From NCBI RefSeq assembly GCF_020921035.1, contig NC_063160.1, positions 14,659,095-14,723,094 on the forward strand: a stretch of 64,000 nt of DNA, written 5' to 3'. Within the stretch, counting starts at the first letter, position 1, and the number at the start of each line of letters is the position of its first letter. A model generated the notes under the pieces. The model was not told the DNA's origin, ran no database searches, and worked only from the letters and a program-made list of their open reading frames with translations. Of the stretch, positions 22,840 through 31,124 are shown one piece after another. The DNA comes from Rhodamnia argentea. Lineage: Eukaryota > Streptophyta > Magnoliopsida > Myrtales > Myrtaceae. A program made the translations under genes and the position numbers.

Positions 22840-23830
22840 GGGAAAATGCCAAAAAAGGGCCCCAAGCGTACTTGTTTTCTCAATTAAGGGCCTGAAGTAC
22901 AACTTGTGTCAAAGAAGGGCCCAAAGTGCCTTTTTTTATTCAAACAAGGGCCCGAATGGGGACACTTTTGTCTTTTTACATTTTGTAATTGTTTTCCTTT
23001 TTTTCTTCTATTTTTTTCCTTTTGTTCTCCTCCTCCTCACCGGGGGGCCGTGGGCCGAGCGGCCGCAAGGGCTTGCCCCACTCGGCTCAAGCGAGGGTCG
23101 GCTGAGCCGCCGAAATGGCGGACGGCGAGGACACGGCGACGGCGGCGGCAAGGCCGAGGTGGAGGCAGTGGTGGGGGTCAAGATCCGGTTGAGGGCGAGC
23201 TTCGCGTTCGAGATCGTCGCTCATCGCGGCCGAAGCGACCTTGCACCCGTCTGCGGCCGGCGACGAGAGAGTCGCGGGCCGAGCGGCCGAGATCGCGGGC
23301 GGCGAGGACGCGGGGCGGAGAGACCGAGGCGGAGATCCTCGCGTCGCTCATCGCCGCCGAAGCAACCTTGCACCCTTCTGCGATCGGCGACGAGAGATCC
23401 GCGGGATGAGCAGCCGAGATCGCGAGCGGAGAGGACGCGGGGCGAAGAGACGGAGGCGGGGGTCCTCGCGTCGCTCATCGTGGTTGAAGCGATCTTGCAC
23501 CCGTTTGCGGCCGACGACGAGAGAGCCGCGGGCCGAGCAGCCGAGATCGCGGGCGGCGAGGACGCGGGGCGGAGAGGCCGAGGCGGGGGTCCTCACGCCC
23601 GTTTGCGGCTCACTACTGGCTAGTGCAAGGGGAAGAAGAAAGAAGAAAAGGAAAAAAACAGAAGAAAAAAAAGGAAAACAATCACAAAATGTAAAAAGAC
23701 AAAAATGTCCCCGTTCGAGCCCTCATTTGAATAAAAAATGGCACTTGAGGCCCTTTTTTGACACAAGTTGCACTTCAGGCCCTTAATTGAGAAAACAAGT
23801 ACACTTGGGGCCCTTTTTTGGCATTTTCCC
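22840..23830. mobile_element. Mutator-like non-autonomous element (9-bp TSD, ~190-bp TIRs)
   Basis: The element is 991 bp. It begins GGGAAAATGCCAAAAAAGGG and ends with the reverse complement of the same sequence. The inverted arms extend about 190 bp each (22840-23034 and 23635-23830) and I judge them over 90% alike by eye. The 9-mer TAGAAAGAA is duplicated exactly outside both ends (22831-22839 and 23831-23839). Long TIRs plus a 9-bp target duplication are diagnostic of the Mutator superfamily. The interior (about 23040-23630) is very GC-rich, contains no transposase and is dominated by a 127-bp tandem repeat. The element depends on transposase supplied elsewhere. Near-identical TIRs suggest a fairly young insertion. 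Confidence 0.88.
23221..23601. repeat. 127-bp tandem repeat, three copies, inside the Mutator-like element
   Basis: Copies start at 23221, 23348 and 23475, each beginning TCATCG and containing CCTTGCACCC, GGCGACGAGAGA-like and CCGAGATCGCG words. A truncated fourth copy follows near 23602. Because 127 is not a multiple of three, an open frame crossing the array reads successive copies in different frames. The long open frames here (for example 22823-23623 plus) are therefore low-complexity artefacts of a GC-rich repeat with few stops, not a gene. Confidence 0.88.
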
Positions 23831-23839
23831 TAGAAAGAA

Positions 23840-26800
23840 CTCTCAAGAGAACCACTCGTTTGACAAGTATGGTTAGAGCTAAGAAAGTGGAGTAAGCTAA
23901 GTAGACTAATCAAGCCACTATAAATTTGCTTTTATCTCTTCTATTCCGAGTTTAACTTTCTATAGATAAAACAAACTTGTTTTATATTGCTTTTCTTTCG
24001 TAAAAAAAAATCAATGATTTAAAAAGCATTTTTTTTTATAGACAATTATCTGTATCCTTAGAAAAGTTAGTTAACTTTATCATTATCAATGATAAATAAA
24101 TCTGATGGTAAAATATTTTTCGTTAATTTATTTTCGCAAGTGGTGCAATTGGTCCTATTTATGAAAAGTGTTTTCCAAATAGTTAGAATTAAGCGGAACA
24201 AATACACCCTTCATTTATACTCTGTTTATACCTTGGTTAAATCTTGCTCACAATTTTTTAAAACTTTTTCATAGCAACCACCAATTAGTTGTTGTCTTCA
24301 GTCCATTTCAAGATTATCTATTATCCCATTGCATTTTAATTTTTTTTCAATTTCGGGCTAGAATCCAATTCAAAAAGAGATTTTGAGATCTATATAATTT
24401 GAACAAATGATACATAATCAAGCAAGATAATTTTCGTCATTGTTATTGATTAAGCTTTCGAAACACAAAAAGAATATACATGTAAATCTCTATCTAATAA
24501 TTTAGAGATAATTGCACAAATAGTTCTTGAACTTTGACTCAATGCGCTGTCTCGCCCTTGAATTTTTAATTTGTTTAGTGTGATCTCTAAACTTTAGTCT
24601 AATGCGCCATATCTTCCCTGAATTTTTAATTTGTTCAATGTTGTCTCTGAACTTTTGATACATATGCAATCAATTCAGAGACCATTGGTGTCATTTTCTC
24701 AAAAATTTATTACTCTTGATTGGATATTCTAATTTCTAATTGCCAAAGTCATAATTCCGATTTCGGTCAATTCTGTATTTGTTTGTCAAGTCCCTCAATG
24801 AAAGATAGATATTATCTTGAGCTTTAACGAATTTCACTCAAATAATTTGAGTATGTGAATAAAGAAAATTCTACTGAATAGGATTTTAAACATAAAGTTA
24901 AATGGACGATGTATGTTACCTGACGACAAGTATTTATATCTCATAAAGTGACATATATAAACTATTTAGTGCAAGAATTGATTGCACCGATAAAGAAATT
25001 GGAAGAAATAGAATCAAAATAACAGCTATTTATAGTTTAATATGCGTGCACCCTGTAAGATTAACATATGAACAATACCTAGTTTTCGAAAATGTTATAC
25101 TTAAGGCCGTTTCGTTACATTTAACATAGACAATTAATTTTTACATATTTAAACGTAAATACTAATTTTTCTTGTGACAACACTCTTCAGACGATTATGG
25201 ATAAAATTGATCTAGGGAAAGCTTACATAATCCATTATTTTGAAAGCAAACTTAGTTTTCTTAACAAGAAAAGTGATTTTGATTATGTCGGATTTTAGAT
25301 TAATGGAAGAAAACTTTAGGGCCAAAATACTGTTCCATTTACAGCCTATGTATTTCCTTCTTCTTCACCACAAAATTGATAAGAGCTATTAGTGCTTTAG
25401 AAACTTCGTCAAAGATGAAATTCTAAATTCAACTGCAGTCCATATTATTACGATAAATAATCATCGTTCGTATATGATGAGATAATAGCAATTGGCGCCT
25501 TTGAAATTCGTTTCAATTTTTAACAATTGAAATTTTCCTTTTAATGTTTTGGCGAAGCAGATGTGTCTGACGTTGTTTCTAGCTAGTTCTTTTTTATTTT
25601 ATCTGTACAATTTACGTTTGAAAAATACAATCTAGAAGCTCAATATAAAATGTCCAATTTGAATGATTTCATTGTTTAAAAATGAAACAAAATATAAAGG
25701 AATCCAAACGGCACCTTATTGTTACATTACTCTTGCTTTGAATTTATCTCAAACTTGCCGTAAATTCTAAAACTGAAGCTATGAATTCACTAATTTCAAA
25801 GGTGCCATGTTTAAAAACTATCTCATCCTTTCTAGCTCCACTCCTACTAAAATTGAAAGCAATTTCTCCCCGAAGATCCACTAAATTTGATGTTTTAATA
25901 TATCTAAACTTAGAGGAAAAATTATCAAAAAAGTTCAAAACCTTTTGTAACTGTGTCAATTCAATCATAAGCATATCTTTTAACCAATTGAATCCTAAAC
26001 ATTTTACATTTATACCTATTCAGTCTATCCAGATAATTTTAGCTGAAAATTGCTGATGTGGTGTTGCCAGCATTGACGTGTCAATTTTTAATAATATCTC
26101 TCGAATTTTTTTTTGTTCTTTCTCTTCTTTTTTTCCTTCCCTCGTTCGTCCAACCACCTTGGTGATTGGCCGGAGGGGTGGCCGACCACGCCTCTAGCCG
26201 GCCGACAAGGTCGGTGACCGATTGTAGGAAGAAGGGAAAGAAAAAAGAAGAAGAAAAAAACAAGAAAAAGCAAAACAAAAATTGCACGTTTAGGGATTAG
26301 ATTGAATATGTACTAAAAGTTCAAAGTTCACATTAAAATAACATTAAAAATTGTCACGTTAGCACCAGCAGCGCCACGTCAATGTCGGCAGGCCAAATTG
26401 GCCGGATAGACTGAATTTGCACAAATCCAAAAGGTGTAAGACTCGATTAACCAATAAAAAGATTTAGAACTAAATTGGCACAATTGCAATAGATCTAAAA
26501 CTTATTTGGCAATTCTCCCCAAATTAAAACACGAGATGCGGAGCACAATCACACGCAAGCTACAAGACGTCAAGCGTTATAAATCCTCCTGAGCAAGGGC
26601 GAAAAACTTCACTTCTTATTGCAATTCGCTGGAATTCCATCCATGTTAGGCGGAGGACTCGAATTGCAATTTTATAAAAATTAAGTGTGCAAAGCACAAT
26701 TAAACTAAAGTTCAGGGTACAAACTGTAATTTCCTCGAAAGATGAATCCAAATCCAGTCAAAGATTCCGACTCCGACTAGGCCTCGAATCAGTTACACTT

Positions 26801-26976
26801 CTTGACTTCGGGCAGGACTTCGTCAGGTGCAAGTCAACACTAATCAGGCGGAATTAAGCTACGCTTTGCATGTTTACCTCTTAATCACCCGCTAATCACA
26901 TTTTAAAAAAAAAATCAAATTAACGCGTTTCAGATGGGTAAAGATCCGATACTGAACAACCGCCACACTTAATCAT
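23840..26976. other. AT-rich spacer, no gene seen
   Basis: A long AT-rich stretch. Around 24505-24700 it carries words of a dispersed family (ATTGCACAAATAGTTCTTGAACTTTGACTCAA) also seen at 29764-30007, 42235-42420 and 63885-64000. A TIR element occupies about 25913-26520. The promoter of the first MYB gene should lie at the right end. Confidence 0.55.
25913..26520. mobile_element. TIR element with GC-rich core (CCAATTGAGTCCTAAA-type family)
   Basis: The left arm, from about 25913, carries TTCAGTCTATCCAGATAATTTTAG, ..TGACGTGTCAATTTTTAATAA. The right arm, ending near 26520, is its diverged reverse complement (ATTAAAAATTGTCACGTTAGC, GGCCGGATAGACTGAATTTG, GGCAATTCTCCCC). Between them are T-rich and A-rich inner arms around a GC-rich core (about 26150-26225: TTGGCCGGAGGGGTGGCC). 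Related half-elements appear at about 31815-32010, 32570-32770 and 34262-34500. No transposase is present. Confidence 0.6.
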
Positions 26977-26984
26977 TATAAATA
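26977..26984 (+). promoter_or_regulatory. TATA box of MYB gene 1
   Basis: TATAAATA lies 87 bp before the ATG at 27064, giving a predicted leader of about 50-55 nt. Confidence 0.6.
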
Positions 26985-27063
26985 AACACGAGATCACCTC
27001 TTTCAAAAATCCTCATGTTCCTCTACTAAAGATTGAAGAAAGCTTCTGGTCATCCTATCAAAG

Positions 27064-27997
27064 ATGTGGGACGTTCTTTCCTGCTTCTTAAGCCCTCTCT
27101 TGTGCCTGCTCATGATCGATTCCTCGCAGAAGGCTATGGCGAATCCCGAATCGGCCGATCTTCAAGAACCCGAGGGCCACTGCAAGAATGGTTGTTGCGC
27201 CGGCATCTGGACTTTCCAAGAGAACCAGCGGTTCGAGAGCGCCTTGGCTACGTTATCCGGCCCGATGGACATCTCCTTGTTATGTGATTTCGTCAAGAAG
27301 ATCACTCCCGAGTTCCCCGGGAAGTCGGCCGAGCAGCTAGGGAGGCATCTCGAGGCGCTGTGGCACGACGTGGACTTGATAGAATCAGGTGAAGTCACGT
27401 TCCCGGGGCAATGGCCGGCGGACGAGGAAGGCGGGCGTGGGCGCGAACGGAAGAGAGGGATGGCATGGACTAAAGAAGAACACGAGTATGATCTTCATCC
27501 ACAGTTGCCATCCATGTTCTTTTTTCCACTCCTTCATGGGAGTTCAGTAAATTATGTCACATGTTGTATAACGATTTGAAAAAAAAAAATTCTTTTAATC
27601 TTTGGAATAATTAGTCAGTGTAGTATCGTAATTTTTCCGTGTTGTGATTATGGTGCGACGGCTCAATTCGGGACGTCGAACCCGGATCATATTTTCTGAT
27701 CATCGACGAAATTCCAGGCGATTTCTAAGCGGATTGGAGATATACGGCAGAGGGGATTGGAAGAGCATCGCCAGGCACGTCGTGGTATCGAAGTCGCCGA
27801 CGCAAGTAGCTAGTCACGCGCAGAAGTACTTCAATCGCAAGGACCGCGCGGAGGAAGAAAAGCTTCGCCGGAGCATCAACGACACTCACAGCATCAACGA
27901 TACTCCCGGCATTGGCCACATCGGAGCGATGGCGTCCATGTCCTCGAGCTTGCCATCTGCCCGTTATGCCGATAGTTCCGAGCGCCTCGACTCCTGA
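27064..27997 (+). CDS. DIVARICATA-type MYB (two SANT/MYB repeats, SHAQKYF class), gene 1
   Basis: Two exons, 27064-27485 and 27718-27997, joined by a GT-AG intron in phase 2. They give 233 aa. Residues about 47-108 form a first SANT/MYB-like repeat (GIWTFQENQRFESALA ... DVDLIESGEV). The second MYB repeat, about 134-183, is split by the intron and ends with the diagnostic helix VASHAQKYF at 171-179. This layout is that of the DIVARICATA / MYBS R-R-type regulators, which bind GATAA / TATCC-like elements. The N-terminus is odd: residues 1-18 (MWDVLSCFLSPLLCLLMI) are strongly hydrophobic and could act as a signal anchor. An in-frame ATG at 27136 (MANPESAD) would give a normal soluble 209-aa factor, and I cannot decide between them. 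There are few residues after the second repeat, so it may lack a long activation domain. Confidence 0.85.
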
Positions 27998-28534
27998 GAG
28001 CAGATATCCCTGTGCAGCTTCTCTGCTTGATCGATTGCGTCAGGCCGTTGTTGCGATCTTTGAATCTTTCGAAAAGTTTCACGTTTGGTTCTGTGTCTTT
28101 TTTTTCTTTTCTCATTCACTTAGGAGAGTCGTTCCTCTCAGACGAGGTCGTGAAGATCGCGGTCAAGTTTGGGGGACCTGTTGGTGCTGGAGTAGTTTCT
28201 GTTGTTTTCATGGGATACGACGGCCATACTGTAGGCTCGGAACATGCACATCTCAGTTACTTTTACAATCCGAGGCTCTTTGTTTTGGGAATTATTTTTT
28301 TTATTTTTATTTTTTTTTTGCGAAAACATTTTCCTCATTTAAAAATCTAGGCTTAAATTCAGAAAAATGAATTTCTATCTAAGAAATTGGAAATTATTTT
28401 TCAAAATATGACTAGATATCGGCTTTTTTGATTGAAAGCTCTACGTTTGGTCTCCATCCCCAATGCTTGTTCTCGGGTCCAAGTAGGCTAGATGTGGCCG
28501 GCTCCGGGTTTGGAACCGCCGGTTCCGGTTCTGG

Positions 28535-28668
28535 TTCAGAACCACCGGTTCCTAGGCCCAATGGCTCTTTTCCCCCAAGCCTCCTCCTTTTTTTTTTTTT
28601 TATATAAAAAAGCCGTGTTGGAACCGTGGGCCCGGTCAACGGGCCGGTTCCAGGCCCACGGTTCCATA
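28535..28668. repeat. Dispersed repeat, copy 2 (GGCCGGTTCCTAGGCCCAATGG family)
   Basis: Near-identical to 21944-22062, with the same ordered blocks (CCGGTTCCTAGGCCCAATGG, CTCTTTTCCCCCAAGCC, T run, GTTGGAACCGTGGGCCCGGT). Just upstream it adds tandem GGTTCCGGTT-type words not kept in copy 1. Confidence 0.75.
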
Positions 28669-28679
28669 TGGCTATGTCT

Positions 28680-29150
28680 AAGGTAGGCCAGGGTTCATCA
28701 AGGCCAAGCTTAGGTCAGGGCTTGAGTCCACAGCTGTTGGGCTGGGATACCAGTGCCCGTGGCCATGCTTAGGACTACAATACCGTTGCTAAAGACTCGG
28801 CCCAAGTCCATAGAGCCTGGTGTTCTTGCTCGAATCGCTAACACTCTTTGGCTCACGTCTATTAAGACTGGGCTCAAGACCTCAATGCCCGTGCCCAGGA
28901 CTAGGTCCGTCAATACCGGGACCGTGATCCCAATGCTCATGGACAGACTTGAGACTCCGGCGCCCACGCCAAAGTCCATCGAGGCCAAGCTCATGGCCAT
29001 TCATAAGCTCGAGTCCCCGACACCCAAGCCCAACTCCATCGAGGCTAGGATCTGGACAACGAAGCCAGTGCATCGATCCTCAATGCCCGGGTCAAGGCCC
29101 ATTAAGGCCAAACCTGAGACTCTAGTGCTCATACTTGGTTCCTCGGGTGC
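28680..29150. repeat. Degenerate minisatellite, ~60-bp period
   Basis: Repeated words such as CATCGAGGCCAAGCTC, CATCGAGGCTAGG, CATTAAGGCCAAACC, GAGTCC and AATGCCCG(G/T) recur every roughly 50-65 bp; the clearest spacing is 60 bp, from 28978 to 29038. A 135-codon open frame on the plus strand (28753-29160) translates into a matching repetitive peptide rich in PKSIEAK-like words. With no known family and an array origin, I treat it as a repeat rather than a gene. Confidence 0.65.
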
Positions 29151-29763
29151 CTATATATAAGTTACTAGCGCTTGAATAATGTATGTCTATCTAGGAAAAT
29201 CACAACGAAATAGTAGAGGCAAACTTAAGACGGGCTTTCAAGAGGAATACACATTGGGTATTACAAATACTATGGAATGTGTATATGTTGAGGGAAGATA
29301 TTGAACACAATGAAAATAAAGTGAACACTATAAGGCTTCGCTCGTTTCGTGAAAAATAATTTTCAGAAAAATATTTTCCGGATTTTTCGATCTTCGGTTT
29401 ATGGAAAATAAACGAAGTAAGAAAAATAATTTTCACCCATGCATTCAAAACTGGGAAAAATGATTCCTCTAGCAAGGCGAGGCTTGAGCTCACTTGCGAC
29501 CGGCCAAAGGAGAAGGGAAAAAAATCTTTCGTATCGAGTAAAATTATTAAGTAATGGAAAAAAAAAATCATCATTGATGATAATGTATGTCCAAAAATTA
29601 TCGTTGACGTTAAAAATATTTTCGTTGGTTCATTTTTTTAAGGGATACAAGCAATTGTTTTGCGGAAAATACTTAATAGCATTTATTGTAAACTATTTCA
29701 TTCAATCCTCTTGTCAAGGAAAACAAGTTTTGGTAAGAAAGGATTTATTCAACATTAATCATA

Positions 29764-30007
29764 AGGGATAATGACACAAATAATCACTGAATTTTGACTC
29801 AAATATTTTCATCGAACTTTTTTTATAATTCGGGGGCTTAGTTGAACATGTTCCAAAAGTTTAGGGACCATATTTGACAAATTAAAAGTTCAAGGATCAC
29901 GTTGCATATTGGGTTGAAGTTCAGAGATTGTATTGGGCAAATTAAAAGTTCGGGGACCACATTACATATTGAGTCAAAATTCAGGAATTATTTGTGTCAT
30001 TATCCCT
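29764..30007. mobile_element. MITE abutting the promoter of MYB gene 2
   Basis: 244 bp with about 39-bp terminal inverted repeats: the left end starts AGGGATAATGACACAAATAAT and the right end is its reverse complement ending TTATCCCT, with only a couple of mismatches. The interior carries tandem TTAAAAGTTC(G/A)(G/A)GGA(C/T)CAC-type modules. No unambiguous target duplication is visible. It ends 38 bp before the TATA box of MYB gene 2. Related sequences occur at 24505-24700, 42235-42420 and 63885-64000. Confidence 0.78.
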
Positions 30008-30025
30008 ATTCATAATAAACACAGA

Positions 30026-30033
30026 TGACGTCA
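30026..30033 (+). promoter_or_regulatory. Palindromic TGACGTCA (bZIP-type) site
   Basis: A perfect TGACGTCA palindrome, the classic bZIP (C-box/CRE-like) recognition sequence, lies 12 bp upstream of the TATA box of MYB gene 2 and 18 bp after the MITE. Function is inferred from sequence only. Confidence 0.5.
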
Positions 30034-30045
30034 CCTCCGCATCAC

Positions 30046-30052
30046 TATAAAA
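30046..30052 (+). promoter_or_regulatory. TATA box of MYB gene 2
   Basis: TATAAAA lies 109 bp before the ATG at 30155; transcription would start near 30080. Confidence 0.65.
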
Positions 30053-30154
30053 GAACCAAAAAAGAAAGTATGAAAAATTCATAAAACCAAGAATCGCGCG
30101 GGACTTCCCACTGGTGCATCAAGAAAGCGGAGAGATACGAAAGGCAAAGCAAAC

Positions 30155-31124
30155 ATGGCCGCCGCCGCCCCCAACCTTCCCTCTCTGATGGGGAAGTTTC
30201 TACTGATGACCGTAGCGCTTGGTTTTCGCATCCACATGCCGGACCTTCTTTTCTGTTTAGTTTGGGCTTTCCCCTTCGTATTGATGATCTACTCGCGTAA
30301 GGCTACACGGAAGGCGGCCGCTCGTCCACCTCTTCGCGGATCCACCTATCGTCGAGAACGTCGCTGCCGCGAGGAGCGTGATCGTCCGCACAAAGATCGT
30401 GGCGCTGCCGTTTGGACCTTTGAAGAGAACAAGCGGTTCGAGAACGCCTTGGCTATGCTCGCCACCAATGAAGCCAATCCCTACGCCTCCTTCTTTGGTT
30501 TTGCCAAGAAAGTCGCTCCTGAGTTCCCCGGGAAATTGGTCGGGCAGATCCACAGCCATCTCGCGGCGCTGGTGCGCGAGTTGGGGTTGATCGAGTCGGG
30601 TGAAATTCCTTTCCCGGAGCAATGGATGGCAGACGAGGAAGACGAACGTGCACGCGCAGGAGGAGACATTGATAACGATTCCTCCTCCTCCTCCTCTGGT
30701 GGATCGAACGCTAGACGCCGCAGACGGATCATATGGACCGATGATGAACGCGAGTATGATGACTTATCTTCCTCTACAGCTTCAAACCGCATCTTCTTTT
30801 TCCTTCCTCCAGTTAGATTAGAGATGGTTAGGTTTGTGAGTCGAATCTTGCAAGGGTTGTTTAACTGTTACTCATCGTTAGGTAAATTGATTGCATTTTC
30901 ACAGAAGCATCATCAGGAACCGTTTAAGAAGATAGCTAATGAACAATGTTTCGTTTTGATTTTTTTCATGGACACAATCCAGGAGATTTTATAGAGGATT
31001 GGATGTCTACGGATTTGGCCATTGGAAGCTCATCTCTGCGAACGTCGTCTTCTCGAAGACCTGGAGGGAAGTAGCTCGTTACGCGCGGAGGCACTTCTAT
31101 CGCGAGGACCGCCCCGCCAGTTGA
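30155..31124 (+). CDS. DIVARICATA-type MYB-like protein with hydrophobic N-terminus and degraded second repeat, gene 2
   Basis: Two exons, 30155-30753 and 30983-31124, with the intron at the same place and phase as in MYB gene 1. They give 246 aa. Residues 31-46 (LLFCLVWAFPFVLMIY) look like a membrane helix, followed by a very basic stretch (about 47-82). The first SANT/MYB repeat covers about 86-149 (AVWTFEENKRFENALAML ... GLIESGE) and clearly parallels gene 1. Then come an acidic and poly-Ser linker and an Arg run (187-191). The second MYB repeat starts IIWTDDERERF, but its signature helix has decayed from SHAQKYF to RYARRHF (232-238), and the protein stops eight residues later. It is a tandem paralogue of gene 1, about 2.2 kb downstream. 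It could be a membrane-tethered or dominant-negative factor, or a gene losing function. The frame is intact throughout, which argues against a simple pseudogene. Confidence 0.75.

Larger units (their letters stand above)
27998..29763. other. Spacer between the two MYB genes
   Basis: Begins with the 3' untranslated region of MYB gene 1. It also holds a dispersed repeat copy (28535-28668), a degenerate minisatellite (about 28680-29150) and AT-rich element debris (29330-29680). Confidence 0.6.

Noticed and set aside
22823..23786. Long plus-strand open frames (up to 266 codons) with Arg/Gly-rich products
   Set aside because: They run through the TIR and the 127-bp tandem array; the same DNA is read in different frames in successive copies, so coding selection is not plausible.
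30155..31124. Calling MYB gene 2 a pseudogene because of the degraded SHAQKYF helix
   Set aside because: Both exons are open, the intron borders and phase are intact and a TATA box is present, so I call it a diverged gene with reduced confidence.
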